Shown in pieces: positions 53,977 through 62,027 of a stretch of DNA of 64,000 nucleotides (positions are counted from its first letter, which is position 1; each line of letters starts with the position of its first letter). Origin of the DNA: CAZIVP01 sp964542915. Its GTDB lineage: Bacteria; Calditrichota; Calditrichia; Calditrichales; Calditrichaceae. Location: assembly GCA_964542915.1 (NCBI GenBank), contig CAZIVP010000004.1, positions 210,979 through 274,978 on the forward strand. The letters run 5' to 3'. A program made the position numbers and the translations under genes. The notes beneath the pieces are model-generated. The model made no database searches, was not told where the DNA came from, and saw only the letters and a program-made list of their open reading frames with translations.

Positions 53977-54299
53977 AAATCATTGGCTACTTCATAAGCT
54001 CCCCCCTATTTGGGAACCAACCGTATAAAATATTTAATGCTTGCTTTACCCATTGTATCAATCTAATATTCATTGTCTTCTCACCCCCTATGATCTTCAC
54101 AGGAAATACAGGCGGGAACAATCTTCAAGCTAATAACCGGGAACGAAAAGGCGACAAATAACGCATTGTTTATAACAATGACACCGAGAGTATTATTTTT
54201 CATAACTTAATAACCTCAATTGTTAATTAATAACCATAGTCATACCTGTCCAACATAAGATTTGATGAAAGAGTAAATTAAAATGAAGAGACCGGCCTC
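53977..54299. other. Non-coding stretch before the transposase remnant
   Basis: About 320 bases, AT-rich toward the right, with no supported gene. It may include the degraded left end of the insertion sequence whose coding remnant begins at 54300. I could not define a terminal inverted repeat or target duplication. Confidence 0.35.
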
Positions 54300-54690
54300 A
54301 TGAGTAAAGTTACACGTATTTTTAGTCAAACTCTAAATTACTTCCAAAAACAGAATTTTATCAATTGGTATACGATACCGATGCGTACAAGGCAGTCAAA
54401 AGATTTTCCAGTTGGGATCTTTGTCTCAATGCTTTTTTGCCAATTGGGCAAAGCCCGAAACCTGCGTTAAATCTGTTATGGTCTGGCAACCTTCCATGGT
54501 AAGAGGAATCATCTTGGTCTGCATAAACCACCCACCTCTCCCGTTTATTCGGGAGCCGTTCAACTTTAGCCTATACCAGTGAACATAGGCCATGGCAACT
54601 TTACAAAGGGATTTTTATAAACTGTTAGAACGCTGCCAAAAAGCTTTTGAAGGTAAAAGTAAATTTCGATTTAAAAACAAGTTTACAGTT
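54300..54690 (+). pseudogene. IS4-type (DUF4372) transposase remnant
   Basis: Three reading frames read in succession give an N-terminal DUF4372/IS4-type transposase. From ATG 54300 the text IFSQTLNYFQKQNF and MLFCQLGKARNLR matches the family start, then TAA at 54468-54470 replaces a Glu codon. The same frame continues as ICYGLATFHGKRNHLGLH. After a small insertion (with a CTCCCG/CGGGAG hairpin at 54538-54555) the match resumes in another frame with STLAYTSEHRPWQLYKG. It shifts again to FYKLLERCQKAFEGKSKFRF and KNKF. The catalytic DDE part is absent. The element is dead: one nonsense codon, two frameshifts and loss of the C-terminal two thirds. Confidence 0.8.
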
Positions 54691-55101
54691 TTGACGCCCG
54701 CTAAATGGCAATCGCTTGTTTCTTCGCTTGCATATACAAACGGTACCCTTAAGATGCCCAAACAAAAAGTGCAGTACAAATTAACGATGAATGATGCGCT
54801 TACCGCCATGGCTATGGGCATCGTCTTCAATAGGGTGCAGGCGAATTTTAGTCGCATAAATACACATCCGGTCGGTAATCTGTTCAAAAACCGCGTCATC
54901 CATCAAACCTTTTGGCAGATGGATGAAAAGGGAACCGAAGCGACGGCTGCGAGCGTTGTTGAAATCAATCTCATATCGAGGGGGATATCCGGATTTCAAA
55001 TGCGCATCAACCGTCCCTATTTGTTGGTTATCCGCGAGCGCATCCATAATACCATTCTGTTCATGGGCAAAATTTCGCAACCACAATGGGAGGACAATTA
55101 A
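54691..55101 (+). pseudogene. Serpin C-terminal fragment
   Basis: The last 136 codons of the frame ending at 55101 encode the C-terminal third of a serpin: LTPAKWQSLVSSL (linker helix), LKMPKQKVQYKLTMNDALTAMAMG, the reactive-loop hinge DEKGTEATAAS, and the final FQMRINRPYLLVIRE and TILFMGKISQP. The N-terminal two thirds of the inhibitor (about 230 residues) are missing, and the upstream codons belong to a decayed transposase. This part of the frame is still open, so loss of the rest may be recent. A short chimeric protein from ATG 54592 could in theory be made, but it could not fold as a serpin. Confidence 0.82.
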
Positions 55102-55543
55102 GTTTTCCCTTCCCAAAAAGCAATAATTGCTCCGGAGGCGTCGACACGAATCCACAGCCTTTAGGCGTCATAATCATTTAAATCATTCCTGCTTATAAAG
55201 CTAAGCGGGATTGGTAGGGCATCCGGGACGGTGTAAATTTTCGTAACTCAAACTATGATTCACCGGTATTATTTCTTAGATTAATCACAAAAAGAGCAAT
55301 AAACGATACGCACATGTTTAACGTTTACGTTATTAATGCATTGAATAAGGCGCCTTTTTCTGAAGCGGGCAGGTTGAACAATGGTTTAAAAAACCGTTGG
55401 GAATGCAAAACAGCAATGACAGGATATGGGTATTGGCTATAAGATAGCTACACCTGAAGGAACCTTATTAGTGCAAAATCGAATGCCTGCTGACCGTAGA
55501 TTTAAACTTCGGTGACAATAAATCAATATCGGGAGAACGGGTA
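55102..55543. other. Gene-less stretch upstream of the octahaem cytochrome gene
   Basis: About 440 bases without a supported gene. The longest open frames have no ribosome binding site or recognisable sequence. It should hold the promoter of the cytochrome gene. A small inverted repeat (GCTAT, three bases, ATAGC) lies at about 55437-55449. Confidence 0.35.
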
Positions 55544-57046
55544 ATGAAAACCAGCCAAAACGTTTTTCTAACCATCTGTTTATTGACCTTCGTCTTATTA
55601 CAAAATATTCATGGCGATCAATCCAAAATCAGCGCTGAAAGCGAAGAGTGTTTGCTCTGTCATTCGGCCTTAAATCCCGGGCTTGTGGAATCCTGGAAAA
55701 ATAGCCGCCACAGCCGAACTACGCCCGGTCAGGCTCTAACGAGACCGGAACTTGAGCGTCGCGTCTCGTCCGCGGATATTGATTCAAGTTTGCGCGCCGT
55801 TGCCGTTGGTTGTTATGAATGCCATTCTATGAATACGGACCAACATAAAGACGCCTTCGAACACAACGGTTATATGATCAACGTTATCGTCAGCCCGAAT
55901 GATTGCGCTACCTGTCATGGAGAGGAACGTGAACAGTATTCCAAAAATATCATGGCTCACGCTCATGCCAATCTTGTTGAAAATGAACTGTACCAGGATT
56001 TAATCAAAGCCATTAATAACCCTTACAGCTATTCAGAAGGAAAGCTCCATTTGGGCGCCATCGATACGTTAACGGAGTACGAATCGTGTTTGTATTGTCA
56101 CGGCACCAGAGTAAAGGTACGTGGATTTACCACAAAAGAAACCGATTACGGTGAATACACCTTTCCGGTTTTAGAAGGTTGGCCCAATCAGGGTGTGGGA
56201 AGAATCAATCCCGATGGCAGCCTTGGATCGTGCACGTCGTGCCATCCCAGACATGCTTTTTCCATTGAAACGGCCAGGCAGCCGTACACGTGTTCGGAAT
56301 GCCACAAAGGCCCGGATGTTCCGGCATTTAAAGTTTATCAAGTAAGCAAACACGGCAACATTTTCAAATCCAAAGCGGATTCCTTCGAGTTCAACAGCGT
56401 TCCATGGACCGTCGGAAAAGATTTCACGGCGCCCACCTGTGCAACCTGTCATGTCAGTCTGGTTGTATCTGAGGACAATACGATTATTGCCGAACGAACG
56501 CACCGGTTTAACGATCGGCTTGCCTGGCGTTTGTTCGGTGTACCCTACGCCCATCCTCATCCAGTTGACGCTAATCTCGAAAATGTGCACAATTCCAATG
56601 GCTTGCCTCTCGCCGTGGAATTAGACGGTGCGCCGGTATCCGAATTTGTAATCAGCGAAAAGGAGCAACAGGTGCGTAATGAAAGAATGAAAGCGATTTG
56701 TCTCTCCTGTCACAGCTCGGGATGGGTTGACCAACACTTCGCCCGGCTGGATAACACGGTTCGAAAAACCAATGAAATAACCGCCGAAGGCACGAACATT
56801 TTGATGGACATTTGGGAACACGGGTATGCCAAAGGATTACCTCATAATGAGAATATCTTTGATGAAGATGTTGAACGCACCTGGACTTCCATTTGGCTGT
56901 TTTATGCCAATTCAACACGATTTGCATCCGCCATGGCAGGCGGCGGTGATTATGGCGTCTTCGCCAAAGGTCGTTATCAAACCACGAAACAACTGTATAA
57001 ATTACTCGAAACGTATCATCAGTACAAAGCGATTCATGGCGATTAA
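55544..57046 (+). CDS. Octahaem cytochrome, hydroxylamine oxidoreductase family
   Basis: A 500-residue periplasmic protein with a signal peptide (about residues 1-24) and eight CXXCH motifs: CLLCH at 36, CYECH, CATCH, CLYCH, CTSCH, CSECH, CATCH and CLSCH. The segments GRINPDGSLGSCTSCH, HAFSIETARQPYTCSECH and GPDVPAFKVYQVSKHGNI are characteristic of the HAO family rather than of nitrite reductase NrfA or tetrathionate reductases. HAO oxidises hydroxylamine or, in members lacking the Tyr cross-link, reduces nitrite or hydroxylamine. The C-terminal GGGDYGVFAKGRY contains Tyr residues, but I cannot decide whether one is the cross-linking residue. No quinol-oxidising NapC/NrfH partner is adjacent. 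A GGGAGA site precedes the ATG. Confidence 0.85.
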   Translation: MKTSQNVFLTICLLTFVLLQNIHGDQSKISAESEECLLCHSALNPGLVESWKNSRHSRTTPGQALTRPELERRVSSADIDSSLRAVAVGCYECHSMNTDQHKDAFEHNGYMINVIVSPNDCATCHGEEREQYSKNIMAHAHANLVENELYQDLIKAINNPYSYSEGKLHLGAIDTLTEYESCLYCHGTRVKVRGFTTKETDYGEYTFPVLEGWPNQGVGRINPDGSLGSCTSCHPRHAFSIETARQPYTCSECHKGPDVPAFKVYQVSKHGNIFKSKADSFEFNSVPWTVGKDFTAPTCATCHVSLVVSEDNTIIAERTHRFNDRLAWRLFGVPYAHPHPVDANLENVHNSNGLPLAVELDGAPVSEFVISEKEQQVRNERMKAICLSCHSSGWVDQHFARLDNTVRKTNEITAEGTNILMDIWEHGYAKGLPHNENIFDEDVERTWTSIWLFYANSTRFASAMAGGGDYGVFAKGRYQTTKQLYKLLETYHQYKAIHGD

Positions 57047-57186
57047 GGGAATCCCGAGCTTCTTAAGTTCTTTGTGCTGGAATAGAGTTTGTCATTATGA
57101 TGATAGAAAGAACTCAAGCAGGCGCCGAAATGGCAGGTTAACTAAATAATCCGTTGTAGCAAACATTTCAGAAATCAGAGGCTATT

Positions 57187-57369
57187 TTGAGAAAATCAAA
57201 AGTATCGGTGTTTGATCTCTTTTTCATCCTTCTTTTAGCAATTTTCCTCATTTTAACGACGTTTCTGAGATGGAATGAATATTTATTCAAACTACCTTGT
57301 GTGACATTATTTGCCTTTTACATTTTGGGCAAATGGGCGCGAAACTATGAAATCGGGCATTATCTATAA
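57187..57369 (+). CDS. Small two-helix membrane protein (hypothetical)
   Basis: A 60-residue open frame starting with TTG, with two hydrophobic segments (VFDLFFILLLAIFLILTTFL and LPCVTLFAFYILGKW). The ribosome binding site is weak (AGAGG). It lies 140 bases after the cytochrome gene. No homology is recognised; it may be a genuine small membrane protein or chance. Confidence 0.35.
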   Translation: MRKSKVSVFDLFFILLLAIFLILTTFLRWNEYLFKLPCVTLFAFYILGKWARNYEIGHYL

Positions 57370-57456
57370 TGAAACAATGGAAGGATTTTTTGTAAAAAAA
57401 ATTAGAATTGGCGCGTTCAGATATTCATTAATTGAAATTATCCTTAGATAGGACTA

Positions 57457-57921
57457 ATGATATTGAAAATGTTGTTTTGGCTTTTACCGTTATTATTTTT
57501 GATCTTTAGCTGTGAAAAAGATTTAACCAATGTGGATTATCGGTCCGATCCCATCCGATTCTTTACGGATAAAACAATCTATACCAAATCAGATAGCCTT
57601 TATTTGCATTTAGAAAACCACTCGAACAATGACATAACGATTGTATTAAGATGCGGTATTTATCTGAAAATGTACTACCAGAAAAAATTGGACGGCGGCT
57701 GGTCGGAAAAACTTTGTTTCTGGTATATGTCGCTGCGCTGTCCCACTATTCCGGATACGGTACAGTCGCAAACGACATTTCACCATACCCTGCCGGCCGA
57801 CTATTTTGAATCAGGGGGTACATTCCGACTTTTGTTCGCTTATCATCCATTCCGGCAGGACACGATTGGACAACTCATTTCCAATACATTCGCAATCACA
57901 AATAACTCCATCGTATGGTAA
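57457..57921 (+). CDS. Lipoprotein of unknown function
   Basis: A 154-residue exported lipoprotein with a short signal and the lipobox FLIFSC (Cys near residue 19). The mature part (YLHLENHSNNDITIVLRC and later GTFRLLFAYHPF) looks like an immunoglobulin-like beta-sandwich. An AGGA site precedes the ATG. No function is assigned. Confidence 0.65.
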   Translation: MILKMLFWLLPLLFLIFSCEKDLTNVDYRSDPIRFFTDKTIYTKSDSLYLHLENHSNNDITIVLRCGIYLKMYYQKKLDGGWSEKLCFWYMSLRCPTIPDTVQSQTTFHHTLPADYFESGGTFRLLFAYHPFRQDTIGQLISNTFAITNNSIVW

Positions 57922-58350
57922 TGCCCACATTAACAGAAGAAACGTATCGGTCAACAAACTTCAGCCAAAGCTGGAATCGTCTTAATTCGTTGTCCTTGTT
58001 TCAAATAGCTTCGATGATGGACACCTGTTATATAATTAGTAGTTCAAACATTCATCACTCCTACGACGAGGGCTTAACCTGGAATTGTTCTCAAAGTTTT
58101 AGGTATGGAAGATACAAAACACACCTTTTAGCTCCGGGGCCCAACGGTGAGATATATGCAACGGCTTCATACCTGATGATCTCAGCCTACAGCGGCGTTT
58201 AGTTATATACGTTAAAAACGGATATGCATGAGATTTCAAAAAAAATGATACTTTTGAGGTAAACCAGGTTTTGTTTTGGGACAATACGGCAAATGTACAA
58301 TGTTTGACTGAATCAGGCGCTTTTGAGGCACAAAAATCGGGCAAATGATT
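57915..58350 (+). pseudogene. Decayed Asp-box (BNR-repeat) protein
   Basis: The frame from 57915 to 58202 has no export signal but contains an exact Asp-box, SYDEGLTW, and a degenerate one, STNFSQSW, followed by GPNGEIYATASYL, typical of BNR/photosystem-stability-like beta-propeller repeats. After a stop at 58202 a plausible protein sequence reappears in another frame (TFEVNQVLFWDNTANVQ, ending at 58350). The gene therefore seems to have lost its start and suffered at least one frameshift. Its start overlaps the end of the preceding lipoprotein gene by seven bases. Confidence 0.6.
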
Positions 58351-58372
58351 AATGTAAAATGAGAAGTGTTCA

Positions 58373-58789
58373 ATGGTTTCCAGAAGCATTCGCTACGAAC
58401 TAAAACCGTGGATTGCTCTTTTATGCATGTGTTTGTTCCTCTGTCTAACCGGTCTTGCATGTAAAAAATCGACCGTCCCGGTTCAAACTACACAAAGAAA
58501 TGAAGCGGCCATTGAAGGAACTGTACAATATTTCGTGGATACCCTCGATTATATCGGCGGTGAGCACGATCCCCCCGGTTTTATCCTGACGGATTACACA
58601 TGGCTAATGGATGAACCGGATTATGATTACGATCGGGTTTACATCAATTCCGGCATGGATTCAAGCTACTTACAAAAGACCATCAGAGCATTTGGTCGCA
58701 TCGGCACGATCTATGCCGGAGGCGTCGAGACGCCGTTGAGAAGATTTCCGGTTATACGCACGGATTCAATTGTATTGTTATCGGAGTAA
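58373..58789 (+). CDS. Lipoprotein of unknown function
   Basis: A 138-residue lipoprotein: signal segment LKPWIALLCMCLFLC, lipobox TGLAC (Cys near 30), then a mature domain with acidic and aromatic residues (YTWLMDEPDYDYDRVYI). No family is recognised. It lies just after the decayed Asp-box gene. Confidence 0.6.
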   Translation: MVSRSIRYELKPWIALLCMCLFLCLTGLACKKSTVPVQTTQRNEAAIEGTVQYFVDTLDYIGGEHDPPGFILTDYTWLMDEPDYDYDRVYINSGMDSSYLQKTIRAFGRIGTIYAGGVETPLRRFPVIRTDSIVLLSE

Positions 58790-58959
58790 CCTGATGTTAA
58801 AGACGCCAAAGGACCATCGACTTAGATGACCCATGAAATACACTAATCCGATGATTAATGCCAAACATTGCTTTAAAAAAATTTCTTTATTGATAACATT
58901 CAAACAGGCTCTTAAAGAAGAAAAAACATGATCGAAAAAGACGATCGCGTGTTTACTTT

Positions 58960-59532
58960 TCACTCATTCTTACCTGCAGGTTTCACATAAAAATCCAGTT
59001 GGACTTCCATTTCCTCATCAATCTTATAAAACATCACCGAAGGAATATCAATATTATAATCGGAAAGTTTTACGGTAAACTGGCTTCTAATGCGAAAGCC
59101 GTTACCCGTCTTGCTGATCGTACCGTCGATGGTTCGGTTCTGCTCAACACCGTGGATAAAAAGTTGACCCGCCACGGTTACCTCCATCACATTGCTTTCG
59201 CTTTTACGGCGAACCTGTTTTATGTTACCTTTAAAATAGGTAAACGGGTATTTGGCGGTTTCTAAATAATTCTCGCGCATGTGGCGGTTTCGAAGGCCGA
59301 TACCCGTATCGAGGGTGGACAATTTAACTTCGAAGTACATTTTGCTGTTCCGGGTGAGCGTATCGCCTTCCCAATAAATATAACCGTCGATGTAATCGCT
59401 TACGCCCTCAAAATCTTCCACAGGGGCATCGGATATGAATTTAACAAGGTTGTTTTGTTTTTTATCAACATGGTACTCGCCGGCGAACAAAGCGCCGACC
59501 GTAAAAACGATGAATAAAACGATGCCTCGCAT
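58960..59532 (-). CDS. YceI-family lipocalin-like protein
   Basis: A 190-residue exported protein with a signal peptide and the YceI fold: VKFISDAPVEDFEGVSDYIDG, FEVKLSTLDTGIGLRNRHMRENYL and YPFTYFKG. YceI proteins bind polyisoprenoid chains in a beta-barrel and are often encoded with cytochromes. Here it follows the monohaem lipoprotein gene by 12 bases. A GGAGG site precedes the ATG. Confidence 0.88.
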   Translation of the reverse strand: MRGIVLFIVFTVGALFAGEYHVDKKQNNLVKFISDAPVEDFEGVSDYIDGYIYWEGDTLTRNSKMYFEVKLSTLDTGIGLRNRHMRENYLETAKYPFTYFKGNIKQVRRKSESNVMEVTVAGQLFIHGVEQNRTIDGTISKTGNGFRIRSQFTVKLSDYNIDIPSVMFYKIDEEMEVQLDFYVKPAGKNE

Positions 59533-59544
59533 GACGCTCCTCCC

Positions 59545-59961
59545 TTAATTATTTGGCGCTCCTTTATTGATCCAGGCAGTAATCGAATCCCTGACGCTTC
59601 TTTCCAACTGATTCATTCCTTTGGGCATCGAGGTTGTCCCTTCGCCATTCAGCTTGTCCATCAAATAACTGTTCGAAGCATCGCCGGCTTTGACCAGTAA
59701 CATGGAAGGATTTTGCAGACTCGATTGGTTAACCAGACTGTTGTACGCTTTGCCTTCTCTTAAGTCCGGAAAATTCGTGCCGTTATGACACCCCGAAACC
59801 GCACAGGTCGGCGTAAACACATTTTCCTGTATACCGGAAAACGTGGCCATGACTTTAGTATCATCATCCTTCCCGCCCGAATCCGGACCGCTTATTTCAT
59901 CCTTGCAGGAAAATAAAAACAACGACATAATTATGGTTAAACATAAGATAGAACGAATCAT
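59545..59961 (-). CDS. Monohaem cytochrome-like lipoprotein
   Basis: A 138-residue lipoprotein (lipobox FLFSC). The mature part contains a variant haem-attachment motif CAVSGCH, with four residues between the Cys rather than two, and a possible axial Met in TTSMPKGM. TPTCAVSGCHNGT is typical of short c-type domains predicted in surface proteins of this bacterial group. The ATG at 59961, 19 codons inside the longest frame, is chosen because GGAGG lies upstream. It is paired with a YceI gene and may be an electron-transfer or redox-sensing lipoprotein. Confidence 0.72.
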   Translation of the reverse strand: MIRSILCLTIIMSLFLFSCKDEISGPDSGGKDDDTKVMATFSGIQENVFTPTCAVSGCHNGTNFPDLREGKAYNSLVNQSSLQNPSMLLVKAGDASNSYLMDKLNGEGTTSMPKGMNQLERSVRDSITAWINKGAPNN

Positions 59962-60037
59962 AGAACGGCCTCCGTTTACAGTGAATTGATTAAGCTTGTT
60001 TTCGTAATAAGAGTTCAATCTTAAGGACGATACAGCC

Positions 60038-60703
60038 CTATTCTAATCGACTCCGGGACGGTACCCTGAGGTTTATAGCAATACGACCGTAATCATATCT
60101 AAAAGTCACACCTGAATCGAATACCACGATATGATAAGCGCCCATTTTGATATTATACAAAAATTGTTCCTCGCCCTTAACCCTGGCAGAGGTATTGTTT
60201 ACAGAACGACCGGAGGGCTCCAATTGAGAGGCGTTCATCCCGGATTGATGCGAAAAAAACAATAGAAAAGTAGACGGATTCATAAATTTCCATTTCCCGA
60301 ATTGCCCATTACCTGAAATGCGTTTTTCAACGGCGTGCTTTAGACCTCCGTTTGCATTATCTGCAACAAATACTTTATACTGATTTATCATGACAGCACG
60401 GAACATAATCGTAGATACGTTGTGCGAATTTCTTCCCCGTACCAGCTCCTCTTTATGTAAACAGTTTACGATTCCATAGTTTATATTAACTTCCCTTTGC
60501 TTTCGCATCCGTATATCTGCCCTCTCATAATTATAGTGCATTTTCACATTATTTCTTTTGACCAGTGGCCTGAAATTCGTGCCTTCAATTATTCGGATCC
60601 GATCCATCGGATAGTCGGACAATGTGTGCGTATCTCGTCTTATATATCCGGCCACGATCAGAAAACTGGTAAGTGCGATTACAATTACACGATTTCGGTT
60701 CAT
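60038..60703 (-). CDS. Exported protein of unknown function
   Basis: A 221-residue protein. The ATG at 60703 is preferred because AGAGG lies upstream and the resulting N-terminus (NRVIVIALTSFLIVAGYI) is a plausible signal or anchor; the longest frame starts at 60859. The rest has no recognised motif. It precedes the monohaem lipoprotein gene by 76 bases on the same strand. Confidence 0.5.
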   Translation of the reverse strand: MNRNRVIVIALTSFLIVAGYIRRDTHTLSDYPMDRIRIIEGTNFRPLVKRNNVKMHYNYERADIRMRKQREVNINYGIVNCLHKEELVRGRNSHNVSTIMFRAVMINQYKVFVADNANGGLKHAVEKRISGNGQFGKWKFMNPSTFLLFFSHQSGMNASQLEPSGRSVNNTSARVKGEEQFLYNIKMGAYHIVVFDSGVTFRYDYGRIAINLRVPSRSRLE

Positions 60704-61012
60704 GTCATTGCCTCTTAACAGCAACGATGACAACTTTGTATCTAACGAATTCAAATAGAATGCCATGGGGTGCATCAAGTCCTTATCTGATTGTTTATAA
60801 TACAATTGACTGGATATTTCACCACCATGTTTCAAATTAAAGCTGCGCATTGTATGCACAACCCCAATTAATTTATGCTAAAATTTGCACGCCAGAATGT
60901 ATGGAATTCTCGCGATCGCTTTAGCGCCAAAGGGAATTAATTTCCGGGTTTCATCGTCTTAATGTGCAAAATATGCATATCCAATCGAATGTATAATCTG
61001 CGACAAGCAGCA

Positions 61013-62011
61013 ATGAGCAATCAATATAAATTGAATTCACTAAGGCTCTGCCTGTTACACACTTTCCTGCTTCTGGTTTTGACCGGCTGTCTTGACGATG
61101 CGCCGCACAGCAATCCGCTCGATCCGGCTAACGGTGACAAGGTATTCGGGCTAAGCGGACAGGTACGCACCTATTACGCCCCTCACAAACCGATATCCGG
61201 CGCCACGATTTACTTACAACCCGGCGATCAAGTCGTCATCACGAATGCGGAGGGCGAGTATCAGTTTGATGATTTGAGTAAAGGTCAATATGAATTGATT
61301 TGCAGCGTTGATGGGTACCATACCGATTCCAGCGTCATCGATCTCGACGGCAATTTCGAGTATGACTTCTACCTGGATGGGCTTCCGCAATTTGATCACA
61401 TTTCATTGACCACTCATCACATTTCCCGATGGTTTCCGATGGAGGATACGTACTTTATGGAGCTCAAAACCATGGTAAGCGATCCCGATGGCCTCAGCGA
61501 TATACGGAAAGTAACCGCACGGGTGCATTCCATTGATTACGCCGATTCGCTTCAACCGGGTCTTCAAACCGGAATATTTAAACGTACCTTATACGACCGC
61601 GACTTACCGGTCTCTTCGATTCACCGCTTTGTCGGCAAGCCGTTTGAATTTATCGTAGAAGATGAGTTAGGAATGCGTACGATTTCCGATCCGATCTACA
61701 TAACGCGCATAATCGAACAAACGCCCGTCCTGACCTCGCCCTCGGAATTAAAGATGGTTAATAATCCGTCTATTCAATTCGAATGGCAACGCCTTGATGT
61801 AGTTTATTCGGCCACCTTTACCATCAAAATTTTCAAGATAAACTTTGGCGTGGCCATTAAAGTAGACGAAGTGGCAAATATAGCGATCGATGACATAAGC
61901 TACCAATATCAGTCCTCTCTGGATGAAGGCGATTACTACTGGACCATCAGTATCGTAGATGAGTTCGGTAACAGCAGCAGCTCGAAAGAAGGAACCTTTA
62001 AAGTAGAATAA
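61013..62011 (+). CDS. Lipoprotein with carboxypeptidase-regulatory-like domain
   Basis: A 332-residue lipoprotein: signal LLHTFLLLVLTGC (lipobox LTGC), followed by SNPLDPAN, a motif common after lipoprotein signals in this lineage. A CarboxypepD_reg-like beta-sandwich follows (about 45-125; ISGATIYLQPGDQVVITNAEGEY). The C-terminal part has two further fibronectin-like domains (SDPDGLSDIRKVTARV and FEWQRLDVVYSATFTIKI). It is probably a surface-exposed binding protein. The start could be further upstream, at 60962 or 60989. Confidence 0.65.
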   Translation: MSNQYKLNSLRLCLLHTFLLLVLTGCLDDAPHSNPLDPANGDKVFGLSGQVRTYYAPHKPISGATIYLQPGDQVVITNAEGEYQFDDLSKGQYELICSVDGYHTDSSVIDLDGNFEYDFYLDGLPQFDHISLTTHHISRWFPMEDTYFMELKTMVSDPDGLSDIRKVTARVHSIDYADSLQPGLQTGIFKRTLYDRDLPVSSIHRFVGKPFEFIVEDELGMRTISDPIYITRIIEQTPVLTSPSELKMVNNPSIQFEWQRLDVVYSATFTIKIFKINFGVAIKVDEVANIAIDDISYQYQSSLDEGDYYWTISIVDEFGNSSSSKEGTFKVE

Positions 62012-62027
62012 ATACATTTGATGCAAT

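Noticed and set aside
53886..54161. Open frame of 91 codons after the rhodanese-fold gene
   Set aside because: It overlaps the end of that gene and runs through the strong terminator at 53924-53976.
54592..55101. A single intact 169-residue gene
   Set aside because: Its first 33 or so codons match a decayed transposase and the rest a serpin C-terminus, so it is better read as two fused pseudogene fragments.
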